From Xanthostigma xanthostigma (lineage: Eukaryota; Arthropoda; Insecta; Raphidioptera; Raphidiidae): 64,000 nucleotides of DNA. Each line of letters opens with the position of its first letter. Within the stretch, counting starts at the first letter, position 1. A program made the translations under genes and the position numbers. The notes below the pieces were generated by a model that worked only from the letters and a program-made list of their open reading frames with translations, made no database searches and was not told where the DNA came from. The DNA lies in NCBI GenBank assembly GCA_963575645.1, contig OY754466.1:17338001-17402000 (forward strand), given 5' to 3'. Shown in pieces: positions 45,201 through 52,115 of the stretch.

Positions 45201-48200
45201 ATACTAGTCTGTGTGTTTTTTTTTATACATTTCGCGCGTATTTCTTTCTCCAGTTGCTTGAGGACCTGAATGTACCCTTTTTCAATGCGATAATTGCATA
45301 AGAATCGATTCCAGTTAATATAGCCTAAGAAATCGGTAGTTGAAATGCTTATCTCATTGTTTTGTTTTTGTTGTACAGCTGGAAGTAAAAAAACGTAAAG
45401 CGGAAAATGCAGTGAAGAAAGCCGACATTGAATATTACACACTTTGTGTGAGATCTGAAAGGGCAAGGTTTGTATTTATTTAGAATGTAACTATTAATTT
45501 ATGGTCCCCTCGGGAGAAACAATGGAATTCAATTTGCATTCCAATGTATTTTGGGAAACCCGCGCTCATGCCGATCGGTTTGTGTATGCCGACTGGCAGA
45601 TTTTCTAATACACACATAGATGCCCCTGACTTCATTGTTGTGCGTCAATAATCTACAATCTATGTATCTTAAAAAAGACAATCTGGCAAAGGACCCCGCA
45701 CGGAACATATGGGAATCGGCCCTCGGTTAAAATCTTCCATACTCGGGGATATTATCCAAAAATCGACGCTGATCAAAAGTCTCCATGGGCACGAAGTCCG
45801 GAAATGCGATCCCGGGGAGTTACTACAATCAAAATAGGGAAACATACTTACTTGTATATCTTACCTGTTATAATGTCATAATATGTATCTTTGTGCTAAT
45901 GACTTCGAGTCGAAACACCTTTTTTTTTCTCTTTGTTTATAATAAAAAAAAAAAAAAAATAGGGAAAATGAGCAAATGCACCCGTCTCCTTGTGATATTC
46001 TATTATAGACATATCTACATCACATAGATATATCATATACAGTATATACATATGTAATATACATATATAAAAGTAACTCCCCGGGATCGCATTTCCGGAC
46101 TTCGTGCCCATGGAGACTTTTGATCAGCGTCGATTTTTGGATAATATCCCCGAGTATTGAAGATTTTAACCGAGGGCCGATTCCCATATGTTCCGTGCGG
46201 GGTCCTTTCTGACGTTTGTCCGTGTAATGTGATAGCACCTTAATTCAATTCAATTCAAACTTTATTAGTCAGAAACACAATTAAAATTGTACAGACATTG
46301 TCAGTAAAAAAGTGATACAAAATTAAATAAATGATACAGAATTACAGTAAATTTGGATATATTTTTTTAAAACTTTGTGTCATATTGCACATATAATATT
46401 CGTCAAAACTGTAAAATGGTTCTAAGATCAAAAATTGCTTTGTGAATTTTTTGAAATATTTATTTATTTATTTGTAGAGCTTAAAAAAACAATTGCATAC
46501 TTTATAGTGCGCATGTCGATTAACAGTACACTCTGTTGGATATTTGTGAAAATAATTTATGGATAACTAATATTTTTAGATTGGAATGGGAATCGGCCGT
46601 GTTACATGGCGCGGGAAGTTTCCAATCTCTCGAAGAAGAGAGATTGAACAATTTGAAATTATATCTCGCCTCATATCTCACCATCAGCAGTGAAATGACA
46701 CCACGGCTTATTGAGGTTTGTAAACATTTTAATAATAATTAATTTGTATCCTGGTTTGAACAGTTCTTGAATTAATTCCGATGCTGAGATTGAGACTATC
46801 GTCTTTAATCCCGAATATATCGAGACTAAAATATCGAATCCCGGGCTAAAAGCTTATTAACTTGTAATATTTAAACAGATTACGGATGGTCTAAGAGCCC
46901 CGATTGCACAAAGTGAACCGGGCAAAGATTTGCAAACATTTTTAAGTTTACGAAATTCGTCACAACATGTACCTGAACAACTATTGCCTGACTTCTACTG
47001 CGAACACATTACGTTGGCTATGAACAGAGAACGCCGCAAACAGGTAAGAAAATTGCAAAACCTTTAAATTTATTCTGTTTGTTTATAGACGTGTAAACAT
47101 CTAAGCTCGACGCGTCCGTCCTCCACAAAATTGTATATTCCTTTACAACCGATTCTATATGAGCATGAGTGTGACTATCGGTAATTTTTGTTTTTGCCGT
47201 GAAACAGATTAATTTTTGTGATCGGAACTGGTTTCGCACGGTTATTTCGTGCGGGATATTTTCACAGTTAAGCAGGGGTTTTTATTAATTTTTCAAGGTT
47301 CCTCGCTCTCTGAATAATAAAAAACAAAAAAAAAAAAATTGGTTATCTGTAAAGTCGGTTTACGGACGATAGTTTTACGTGATAACGTATTCCCGCTCGA
47401 ATATCATATTTAATAATACATAACCTAAATTTTAGTAGCTGTCAAACTTGGGCCGATCGTGCGCGGAACGTGACACATTTCGGAACGTGACACTTTTTCG
47501 TGCGGGCAGCCGGTGTTTCATCAATTTATAAGACGTTATCACGTCAAAAGTTTCGCTGGTTGTAAAGGGATATATGACAGTAAACTTAGAAAATTGCTGT
47601 GCTGAAAAATCGAAAGGATGTACACAAAGTGTGTGCGCACGTCAATTATTCCATTGAACTACACACAACATACAATGTGTTTACACGTACTATGAGAGTG
47701 CTAACAGGATTCACACATTTTTCGTCGATATTTTTAGGCATTAGTGAAAATCTTACAACTTATAAGACAAGACTTGGATCGAGAGAGGAAATCTAAACAT
47801 GGATTGGAAAATTTGTCTCGAGCCATCAAACAGACGCCAAATTTCGGCAGTGAAGACTCGCAACAAACCGTGTCGGAAAAATTATATCATGTATGTATAA
47901 TTTTTATTTTGGCTACTATAATTTTGAAGTCGTTCAAAATGAATTTTGGTAATGATGTTTTAGGATCTCAATACTTTTTAGGTTCTCAATATCGCGATTT
48001 AGTAAAATACAAAAATATTTATTTCTTGTTTTGCTTTTAGATGCGATCAATGCTTACATATTTGGAAGGTGCAAGATATAAAGTACAAAGCGCTTTGGCC
48101 GAAATCGACAATCGACAACGAATAGGTCATCCGTTAGCGTCTCATATTTCCATCACACGCGACAAATCCGGTCTTCAACAAAGCATTTTAAAGGTACTTA

Positions 48201-49853
48201 ATTTTTTTTGTTTACGTGTTATTCATTTAGTGTTAAGGTTTATTTTGTACTGCCGACTTATTACATGGTATCTAACCACAGTCGAACTTGAGTCTTTGCC
48301 GCCCATTATATGCGCAGCAAAATTATATAGTATTTCTCAAAAAAATAATTATAATATTATTTTTCAGAGGATTATAGATCAATAAAGATATATGCTGTTA
48401 AGCTATATTTTTAATCGCAACGTTTCGTTTTAATTATTAAAACTTCTTCAGGCTCTACAAAAAATACATAATATAAATTAAAATACAATAAATACATATA
48501 TAATAAATTACATTAATAAAAATGATAAATACCCTAAAGAATAACTTAGTATTGGTAATATTATGTATTTCATTTATAATTTGTAATTTTTTATAATTTA
48601 TTATGGAGACATTCAGTTAGTTTAAATTTAAAATAAAATGACAAATGGTAGTTATTTATTGGCATTAACTTCATAGCATACTAATAACGCCATCTCTTGT
48701 TATTAGTATATAAATTACCTATAGGAGCTTTATGCTTTCTTAGTAAATTTTCAATAAACAACTTAGATTTTGAGTATCCATTTTCAAATTAACAGTATCA
48801 TTAATTAATTAATTATTTGAAAATGAATTAAGTATGTATTTTAATTTTTAAACCAGCACCTATGAAATAATGAAAACCATAAAAATAATGTTGAATCAGT
48901 TATTCCACAAAGATATTTTCGCAATTTATTTTACAATTAAATAATTAACTGTACCCGGGGTTGTGGGTTTTAGGTTTTAAACACTTAGGTTATGGAGTGA
49001 TTGGGTTTTAAATGCTTATGTTAAAGTTGTGATTTAAAAAGCGTGGGTTATTTAATAGGTTTGGACATGATTTCCGTCTCTCGAAGCCTACTGCCTATAC
49101 CATGGCGTTATTGGCGTAGATTATAGTCTGGCTCTGTATCTAATTTATAGATTTGGTGGAGAATATTTCAGCATATATTCTCAAAATTAATTGTTTATTA
49201 TGTAACGATCCTAGAATTACTGTCAGTTGCCACTTTTTAAAAACTACATGATTTGCATCTGTTTTTCACACATAAACTGGCAATTGTTTCAGGTTCCACC
49301 ATGGCTCCGTGATGAAGCCATAAAACCTTTAACGGCGCCGACAAACGAAAATGCAGACAACGATGATACCGACTGGAGTGACAGAGGAATGGGTGATGGC
49401 AATTCAAATCAGCCAGATTCAGATTTCGGTAAAGATTGTTTAATTTTATTTTTTTAATCGATTATGGCGAATCCAAAAGAAATACCATTCGTAAAAAAAA
49501 ACTAAAACGCCTAAAATAAAAAATTTGTTTGCGCGAATACCGATTATGACATGTCAGAAATTGATGTTGAAATAGTAATTTTTTTTTTAACAGATGAGTT
49601 TTCATCGCAAACAAGCGGAGGAAGTGAAAGTGCTGGAAGCAGTCACACGATTGCGACCGAAGAGCCACCTACGACTCCGTTATGCCATTGCAAAGCGCTC
49701 TACGCTTACACGGCAAACCTCGGAGATGAGATATCGCTAAGACCGGGCGATGTTTTGGCGGTATACAGACAACAACCTGACGGATGGTGGCTCGGAGAGT
49801 GTAACGGTAGTGTTGGCATTTTTCCAGCGACTTATGTAGAACAAATAGACTGA
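25635..49853 (+). CDS. nost: Nostrin orthologue (F-BAR / HR1 / SH3), 12 coding exons
   Basis: Exons inferred from frame, phase and GT/AG sites: 25635-27278, 38419-38504, 41929-42072, 43271-43483, 44111-44189, 45379-45467, 46580-46715, 46879-47043, 47738-47890, 48041-48193, 49293-49428, 49594-49853. They join to 3258 nt, 1085 codons plus stop, with phases matching at every junction. Residues 1-548 are a low-complexity N-terminal region; 549-852 give an F-BAR domain (starts GQNGFDDLRRYIKQGGDFCK); 853-954 an HR1-like coiled region; 1032-1085 an SH3 domain (ALYAY, GWWLGE, FPATYV). Nostrin is a membrane-bending adaptor that in mammals binds eNOS, dynamin and N-WASP; here that role is by family. 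Introns are filled with transposons, intron 1 being 11.1 kb. Whether exon 1 is always joined to the F-BAR exons needs transcripts. Confidence 0.85.
27279..28160. mobile_element. Nostrin intron 1, part: Penelope-like fragments
   Basis: About 27607-27845 contains AAAATTGTCTACCAATTTTTC, GTTTCGATCC (the complement of the GGATCGAAAC end of the ribozyme-like motif) and GTCGACAATTTTATTTATTTG, the same order as at 44875-45175 and 53585-53990; its CTGAAGA half is deleted. At 27960-28095 an inverted repeat encloses CTGAAGA, GGAC/GTCC and GATACG, a decayed version of the motif. No coding region. Confidence 0.5.
28161..30175. other. Nostrin intron 1, part: no feature assigned
   Basis: About 2 kb of A+T-rich intron. 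A retroposon-tail-like phrase (AAAATCGGTTGAATAGTTTTCGAG) is at about 28190. A possible hAT end CAGGGGCGGACTAATAAG is at about 29334 without a convincing partner. The short ORFs around 28500-28996 lack domains. Confidence 0.45.
30176..30640 (+). mobile_element. tRNA-like head plus hairpin element, family H (copy 2)
   Basis: A tRNA-like head (30180-30269) reads GTGGTTAGCCGTGCG...CGTGGGTTCTAATCCCGTCC, with a clear B box, then poly(A). Next come two copies of TCGAACTAAAAAGT (30312-30325, 30371-30384) and an inverted repeat (about 30340-30630). The hairpin centre GCGTGAGGCGCTCGATGTAC ... AAGCGCCCCACGC has a 23-base loop identical to the copy at 35577-35815. This copy has an extra arm segment (CAATAATGAATAAAAAATAC) on both sides of the centre. 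Confidence 0.65.
30907..31022 (+). mobile_element. Penelope-like terminal fragment, decayed ribozyme motif
   Basis: GCATTGAGGCCCTGAGAATG, AAAATATAATTTTC, GAAACGCTGGCCACAAGC, then GTAAAGCTC and CCTCAACCAAACAAATCTCC mirror 13621-13725. The core reads CTGAGAA instead of CTGANGA and ACGC instead of ACGT, so a working ribozyme is unlikely here. Confidence 0.5.
31255..31374 (+). repeat. 5' LTR of the Copia element
   Basis: 120 bp, identical to the 3' LTR. It contains GTGAAATAAAG, a plausible polyadenylation-type signal, and is followed directly by the primer-binding site. Confidence 0.93.
31375..31384 (+). promoter_or_regulatory. Primer-binding site, tRNA-iMet half type
   Basis: GGTTATGGGC abuts the LTR and is complementary to the initiator tRNA-Met anticodon region (GCCCATAACC), the internal tRNA site used by Copia-family elements rather than a tRNA 3' end. 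Confidence 0.8.
31453..33225 (+). CDS. Copia gag-pol, 5' part (gag, protease, integrase)
   Basis: The likely start is ATG at 31453 (MTTNYIQSVPK); the frame is open from the TTG at 31432. In order: a UBN2/gag-like domain (LKGRENYDDW near the N-terminus), a zinc knuckle CYKCKQNGHYRNKC (CX2CX4HX4C), the aspartic protease site YVDSGASAHMT, a GAG-pre-integrase HxxH...CxxC region (HRRLAHIN, CVICCEG), and the integrase core with the D, D, E residues in HADVCG, RTDNGGEF and TPEQNGVCERANRT. The frame ends at a premature stop at 33225 because of a frameshift about 40 bases earlier. Confidence 0.92.
   Translation: MTTNYIQSVPKLKGRENYDDWSFAAENLLVLEGMVHYIKTVAGTERRSADDDKTRAKLILTIDPGLYVHIKETKSSEELWNKLKNMFDDSGFSRKITLLRHLISIRQENCDSMTTYVTQIVETAQRLKGTGFTITDEWIGSLLLAGLPEKYSPMIMAIEHSGIQITADAIKSKLLDMEVSSLTDTDSSSAAFAARKPPLRNNHDTNNNKNGETTSLKNITCYKCKQNGHYRNKCPLLQKNKQSNAFSAMFLNMAFGKNEWYVDSGASAHMTANVKWINDANYKPSLSEIIIANETRVPIVCSGNVDITTELNYDITVKDVLCVPSLTTNLLSVSELIKNGNSVVFEAGHCYIRNKKKELVATAELANGVYKLKIKSKNCMLAAPAVASADMWHRRLAHINSCDLRKMKNGIVDGLSYPATSDMMKEKCVICCEGKQTRLPFSHVGQRSTETLQIIHADVCGAMEAKSIAGSQYFLLFVDDFSRMTFIYFLKHKSDVFKKFKDFKAMVENQQNKKIKILRTDNGGEFCDGEMENYLKKAGIIHQKTTAYTPEQNGVCERANRTVIEKARCLLFDAKLEKSFGLKLQIQPYT
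33182..33187 (+). other. Frameshift in the Copia polyprotein
   Basis: A run of six A follows TTAG. Upstream the integrase frame is intact; downstream the expected Copia residues continue in another frame (AEAANTAVYL). The shift is consistent with loss of one A from the run. With identical LTRs, either a very recent mutation or a homopolymer sequencing error could explain it. Confidence 0.75.
33297..35327 (+). CDS. Copia pol, 3' part (reverse transcriptase and RNase H)
   Basis: The open frame after the shift has no AUG at its left edge; it is the continuation of the polyprotein (coding resemblance begins near 33190). It has the integrase C-terminal part (RLFGSPVMVHVP, ILVGFSENVKGYRVYDP), an acidic Ser-rich linker, the Copia-type RVT_2 reverse transcriptase (WVFNKKFDVND, ARLVAKGFTQ, DVATAFLNG, catalytic YVDDFLIF) and RNase H (DADWAND, SLSSTEAEYVAL, CDNQSAL, KHIDVRYHYVRD), ending at a TAA just before the 3' LTR region. 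All key motifs are present. Confidence 0.92.
   Translation: MSHIRLFGSPVMVHVPKQTRLKWDRKAEEYILVGFSENVKGYRVYDPRKNVVTVKRDVIVMEERTDIEEGNVIWVQNEETEMNEENRDSVGESSMNESLSNSSYNTSVYSGSDSENSDDTLVSSNIETDISSSEIQENQEILEGKRIRKMPERYGYNNICVSSVFPEVEQIDVSEALNGPEAGQWEQAMQEELQSFEYTDAWELVDVPSGVPIVKCKWVFNKKFDVNDKIRYRARLVAKGFTQRRGIDYVDTFSPVVKHSTLRMLFALSVQWDMNIDHLDVATAFLNGHLKENIYMSIPEGFINKSNEKVLKLKRAIYGLKQSSLVWYERVKTCLCNLGFKNSKFEPCLFRKINDNVKIIITIYVDDFLIFSNNVQETEKLKTALRSEFKLKDLGPVRRYLGMRVNVDKQHSTVTVDQQQYIEQLLLRFDMSDCGSIDTPIECKLNIEKSEKCITDIPYQRLIGSLMYLAVLTRPDIAYTVSYLSQFNNCYNENHYSYAKRVLKYLQKTKTYCLKYSKENVELQGFVDADWANDNLDRKSYTGYCFTMSGSVISWQSRKQKTVSLSSTEAEYVALSEASREAVYLRNLMHEISGQICVIALNCDNQSALKLATGQQSLNRSKHIDVRYHYVRDAIKNKLIVIKYASTQEMPADLLTKGLLSAKHYKFMRMIGVNPI
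35415..35534 (+). repeat. 3' LTR of the Copia element
   Basis: 120 bp, identical to the 5' LTR, preceded by the polypurine tract AAGTGGGGA and followed by the ATTAA duplication. Confidence 0.93.
35577..35815 (+). mobile_element. Hairpin element, family H (copy 3)
   Basis: A nearly perfect inverted repeat: AAAATATAGTTT, A-run, CACGCTTTATATCGGACTAA on the left and its complement on the right. The centre GGGCGCTCGATGTACGAAAA ... AAAGCGCCCCACGC is shared with copy 2. Compared with copy 2, the inner arm segment is missing from both arms. No tRNA-like head is found on its left; the Copia element ends 42 bp upstream. Confidence 0.7.
35816..36962. other. Nostrin intron 1, part: unassigned plus retroposon tail
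   Basis: A+T-rich intron. A short palindrome GTGCGAATAATTCGCAC is at about 36352. A retroposon-tail phrase (TTTTTAACCGACGAAAAAC, GGAGGAGGTTCTCAA) at about 36884-36925 leads into the tandem repeat that follows. No gene. Confidence 0.5.
36963..37330 (+). repeat. 165-bp tandem repeat, about 2.2 copies
   Basis: Units start at 36963, 37128 and 37293 with ATGTATGACC(A/G)C(A/G)CATAAC and contain GAGTAGTCCGATTTTGATAA, GGGTATACCCCGAAG and GTAGGAAAACAGGGGATGATTG. The first two are nearly identical; the third is cut short. The unit resembles a lepidopteran retroposon 3' region that expanded in tandem. Confidence 0.85.
37380..37715 (+). mobile_element. Retroposon tail with internal ~118-bp duplication
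   Basis: After CCCGCGACTTCGTCCGCGTGG, the block TTTTTCTAAAATAAAAGTAG ... ATCAGCTATATGCCAGTG ... AAAATCGGTCCAGTCGTTTC ... AGACAGACAGACA occurs twice in a row. This is a hallmark of a very common arthropod RTE-type LINE or derived SINE 3' end. No reverse transcriptase frame. Confidence 0.6.
37825..38140. mobile_element. hAT MITE with CAGGGATGGCGAACC ends
   Basis: Ends CAGGGATGGCGAACCTATGG and GGTTCGCCACCCCTG are inverted repeats of hAT type. Flanks GTATAGAC and GTATAAAT agree at 6 of 8 positions, consistent with an old duplication. The 82-codon minus frame running through it has no domain. Confidence 0.8.
38419..47043 (+). CDS. nost: Nostrin exons 2-8: F-BAR domain
   Basis: Seven exons encode about 304 residues of predominantly helical, charged sequence. 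It begins with the FCH-type segment (FDDLRRYIKQGGDFCKELSAVLQE, then AELQYAKSLSKLSNKLSRAC) and continues through heptad-rich helices (SLGEWRTAEAKSKKQS, LEVKKRKAENAVKKADIEYY). F-BAR dimers bind and curve membranes. Exon 2 ends in phase 2 (AG|) and joins exon 3 with a restored Arg or Ser codon; similar AG|A joins recur at exons 3/4, 4/5 and 6/7. Confidence 0.85.
39227..39427 (-). pseudogene. PHD-finger fragment of a transposase-like gene
   Basis: The minus frame ends with WIECSLCGAWWHEQC, then FICDTCNMTK and a stop. The C-X2-C, W-W-H-x2-C and C-x2-C spacing is that of the C-terminal half of a PHD-type zinc finger. PHD ends of this kind are known on insect pogo/jerky-like DDE transposases; no DDE or HTH part is left here, so I read it as the 3' end of a deleted transposase. 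The residues before the PHD may be intronic. Confidence 0.6.
39771..39980. mobile_element. Palindromic MITE with TTA target duplication
   Basis: A 210-bp near-perfect palindrome: GGCCTAGTTTATATGAGAGG at one end and its complement at the other, with a repeated AACGCGCGTT motif. Flanked by TTA (39768-39770 and 39981-39983). GG...CC ends with a TTA duplication fit PIF/Harbinger-type MITEs. Because it is palindromic, both strands show nearly the same 64-codon ORF, which is not a gene. Confidence 0.75.
40490..41148. mobile_element. pogo-like element, family P (copy 1)
   Basis: Inverted ends CCGTATTAGCCCGAATATAA and TTATATTCGGGCTAATATACGG, flanked by TA (40488-40489 and 41149-41150), suggest a Tc1/mariner/pogo-type element. 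The interior (40598-40860) is shared, in reverse orientation, with 60403-60666 and 61510-61610. A 66-codon minus ORF (40620-40820) is conserved in the other copy, but at the level expected for two recent copies. No transposase domain recognised. Confidence 0.65.
41151..41851. mobile_element. Long foldback element in nostrin intron 2
   Basis: Two arms of about 330-340 bp (left 41151-41490, right 41512-41851) are near-identical inverted copies ending TAGTCCGGG and CCCGGACTA, with a central loop of about 15-20 bases. Matching blocks include GAGTTTAACCATTACTCTGT and GGAGGCTGTGAAACTCGTCGG. It abuts the family P element; the TA at 41149-41150 is shared. Non-coding. Confidence 0.8.
42073..43270. other. 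nost: Nostrin intron 3
   Basis: GT at 42073 and TTTTAG before 43271. Holds the hAT MITE 42876-43142. The 68-codon frame at 42426-42632 shows no domain and is not called. Confidence 0.6.
42876..43142. mobile_element. hAT MITE in nostrin intron 3
   Basis: Ends CAGTAGCGTAACTATA and TATTGTAACGCCATTG are inverted repeats. Flanks CATCCTAC (42868-42875) and CATCCTGC (43143-43150) match at 7 of 8 bases. Near the right end, CTCAGGCCAGGGGCCCGTGG. 267 bp, non-coding. Confidence 0.8.
43541..43885. mobile_element. hAT MITE in nostrin intron 4
   Basis: Ends CAGTGGTGTTGTCGAGCCGG and AGCACAACACCACTG are inverted repeats, with CGTTCCGGTA blocks near both ends. The left flank AATGTACT matches the right flank AAT-TAT-GTACT if three bases were inserted there. 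345 bp, non-coding. Confidence 0.75.
43918..44070 (+). mobile_element. tRNA-derived SINE family S (copy 2)
   Basis: AACATTAAGCAAAGTTGGAG, GAGGTAGAATACTTGCCTCG and GGTTCGATCCCGACGGTC (B box) followed by an (ATT/T)n stretch and GTAAAATACAC. Same order as the copy at 11990. Located in nostrin intron 4. Confidence 0.65.
44190..45378. other. nost: Nostrin intron 5
   Basis: GT at 44190, CAG before 45379. Contains a 42-bp CCAAT-type block shared with intron 2 (44300-44345) and a Penelope-like inverted element (44875-45175). The 64- to 94-codon frames on both strands lack domains. Confidence 0.6.
44875..45175 (-). mobile_element. Penelope-like foldback with hammerhead-like motif
   Basis: Ends AAAATTGTCGACCAATTTTT and its complement form an inverted repeat. 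On the minus strand at about 44991-45025 the order CTGAAGA, A, GATCC-AAAT-CCGGATC, GAAACGTC is seen: hammerhead core, stem II of 5 bp and the self-complementary ACGT followed by C. Stem I is not obvious. Related copies are at 27607-27845 and 53585-53990. No coding capacity. Confidence 0.55.
45688..46208. mobile_element. Foldback MITE, family A (copy 2)
   Basis: Arms of about 140 bp: AAAGGACCCCGCACGGAAC, GGGAATCGGCCCTCGGTTAA and CCATGGGCACGAAGTCCGG on the left, complement on the right. A spacer of about 240 bp with poly(A/T) separates them. Termini match the element at 4455-4961. Located in nostrin intron 6. Confidence 0.85.
46209..46579. other. nost: Nostrin intron 6, 3' part
   Basis: Begins near an (AATTC)n run (about 46242-46258) and is otherwise A+T-rich. 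TTTTTAG precedes exon 7. No gene. Confidence 0.5.
47044..47737. other. nost: Nostrin intron 8
   Basis: GTAAGA donor at 47044 and TTTTTAG before 47738. No repeat or gene assigned. A phrase CGGAACGTGACA repeats at about 47464 and 47482. Confidence 0.5.
47738..48193 (+). CDS. nost: Nostrin exons 9-10: HR1-like coiled region
   Basis: Two exons of 51 codons each, both phase 0. The helical sequence (LVKILQLIRQDLDRERKSK, then MRSMLTYLEGARYKVQSAL) sits where nostrin carries an HR1 (Rho-effector-like) domain. Assignment is by position and helical character; individual contact residues cannot be judged. Confidence 0.7.
48194..49292. mobile_element. Nostrin intron 10, with hammerhead-like motif
   Basis: On the minus strand at about 48412-48456 the order is GAGC, CTGAAGA, A, GTTTTAAT-AATTAAAAC, GAAACGTT, GCGA: the core of a Penelope-type hammerhead with a stem II of about 7 bp and a possible GC/GC start of stem I. 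The rest of the intron is A+T-rich without a gene. Confidence 0.5.
49293..49853 (+). CDS. nost: Nostrin exons 11-12: linker and C-terminal SH3
   Basis: Exon 11 (49293-49428) encodes an acidic linker (ENADNDDTDWSDRG) and ends in phase 1. Exon 12 (49594-49853) completes the codon, gives a Ser-rich stretch and then the SH3 fold: ALYAYTANLGDEISLRPGD (the ALYDY strand), GWWLGE (tryptophan pair) and GIFPATYVE (PxxY), ending in a TGA at 49853. SH3 domains of this family bind proline-rich partners such as dynamin and WASP-type proteins. Confidence 0.9.
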
Positions 49854-50536
49854 CTTTAAATTATCAATGTGCATTTGTTTTTTTGAAGAAATATGACTGA
49901 TATCGTCATGTATTGTTTATATGTTGTATATATTAAGTTTATTATATAAAAAAACAAATCCATTCAGAACCAAAAACGTTGTTGTTTCACAACTTCCGAT
50001 ATTCTAATTTTTTGTCGGAAACATATGGTATGCAATTTTGTGACGCGGTTTTTTAGTGTAATTACTAATTTTAACTACGGAAATGGTTAGGTTTCAATAT
50101 TAATTTTTTTTTAAAGAAGTTTTAATGACATTTTAATTTATAGTTCTATTTTTTTAAATTGGATAACTAGTCAAATTTTGTATGGTATGTTTCTGACATA
50201 ACAGTTGAATAAGTATGATAAAATAACAATTGAGCGTCTTAAATTTGTTTGTACAAAGTTAAAGACAGCGTTTGTTTTATACAAACAGATTTAAGACACA
50301 TTAGATTTTAGAATTATTTTAATTTTCTTTATAATCAATAATGAAATAAATATGATTTATTTATTAAACATTTTGAATTTTTTGCGTATATTTGTTTTCA
50401 GTTATGCAATATGTAATAACTTGGTAAAAATGACAATATGACATTTCATTTCAGTTGTGGTAAAATGCTTCTGAATACTAGTTGTGTGTTTTTTAATATT
50501 ATTGTGCTGAATTATTTCTCTCAAATTAAAACAGTA
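49854..50536 (+). other. nost: Nostrin 3' flank with candidate poly(A) signal
   Basis: A+T-rich 3' region. A canonical AATAAA is at 50345-50350, and an earlier TATAAAAAAAC is at about 49946. Which is used cannot be judged. No other gene. Confidence 0.5.
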
Positions 50537-51663
50537 ATAGTCCAAGAGACGGCTACAGAAAATGTGTCGTCATAAGGAGGACGAACGAAAAAATTAGAAA
50601 TGATAGTTAAGACCATAATTAAGAAAGATCGCGAAGGTTGCCCGCGAAAATCCTGCCGAAACAATGTTTTTTAATTTGTTTATCAGTTAAATAAATGTAG
50701 CAACAATCTTTTAGAGGTGGACAGAAAATAACATAATGATGTAGGGGAGAGCGAGACGAATAAAACCGTATAAGGTTGCCTATCCCCACCTTGCCGCGCA
50801 CCCCGGCAGCCAGGCGTAAGGGGGTCGTTTTTTTATTAATAATTATCGTCATCAGGTGGACGCATAAATGAGGTATCAAATAAAAGGTCTCGACCTCCTC
50901 TACATATCGAACTAAGGTTGCCTGCTCAAAACTTGCCGAAAAACTAGATTGCCTGGAAAAAACTTTCTCGGTGCGCGAGCCAGCTTTTCGCCAAGCGCGA
51001 GATGTATAATCGCGATTAATTCGTCTAAAACAAGCCGAAACGAGTTTTTAGGGATAATTCATTTCATCTAGCGATATTGCAATGTGTCAATTGACAAAAA
51101 ACATCTATAGATTAACACTAACCACTTTTACCCGTTTTGCCAGTTTCAGAGTAGATTTTATATAACAAAGTCGATAAACAATATAAACCAATTAAAAGGA
51201 TTTTTGTCATTTTAATTTCCGTCATAGAATTTGATTTTCGATTATATCGCGCTGAAAATCGGAGGAAAACGGGTACGGAACGTTACATTAATACCTTCAC
51301 CTATCAAAATATATCGATCGCCCATAAGCCACAATGTAATATTTCATAAGTCTCAAAATATTATGATGAAACGAATGAATAGTATATCACAAAGTCGAGG
51401 ATCCCCCCCTGGTGCCACGTCACAATGTAAAATTATTCGTCTCGCTCTCCCCTACAACATCATTATGTTATTTTCTGTCCACCTCTAAAAGATTGTTACT
51501 ACATTTATTTAACTGATAAATAAATTAAAAAAACATTGTTTCGGCAGGATTTTCGCAGGCAACCTTCGCGATCTTTCTTAATTATGGTCTTAACTATCAT
51601 TTCTAATTTTTTCGTTCGTCCACCTTATAACAACACATTTTCTGCAGCTGTCTCTTGGACTAT
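50537..51663. mobile_element. 1.1-kb foldback element between nostrin and Spc25
   Basis: Arms of about 230 bp (50537-50770 and 51434-51663): ATAGTCCAAGAGACGGCTAC, GAAAGATCGCGAAGGTTGCC and GGTGGACAGAAAATAACATA on the left with complements on the right. About 660 bp of unique sequence sits between, without a domain-bearing ORF (85-86 codons at most). Termini begin ATAGTCC; target duplication unclear. Confidence 0.75.
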
Positions 51664-52115
51664 AAGTGAAAACATATTATATTAAATATTACTATAGAGA
51701 TTGTAGGTTATAGACGCTTGACAACTGAGGTAAATGAACAGTTGAGTGAAAAGTGAAAATGAGTCCCCCATTTATTGATGATAATATTAATTAATCAACC
51801 ATACACACTCTGGACAAAATGGTGTCGAAATTTTTCAAATCAGTTAACCCCTAGAAAAGTTATGGCTAAATAAAAAGGAAAAAATACGTATATTATATGC
51901 ATGACGCATTGATAAGATCTTTTTTTTAAGTCGGTTAAACATTATAAATCCTGGGAACTGAGTAAAATAAAAACAAAATTATTCATTAAAATTAATTTTA
52001 ATAAACTTGTTTTAAAATAACTGTTAATAGTTTTAAAAGGTAATAAAAAATCTAATTGCAGACGCGTCTTAATGCTTTCGGTTTACAGGTTCCATAGTAG
52101 ATACATAAAAAGTTT
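51664..52115. other. Spacer 3' of Spc25
   Basis: A+T-rich. It contains a copy of the recurring phrase TTATAGACGCTTGACAA (51711-51727). No gene. Confidence 0.45.
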
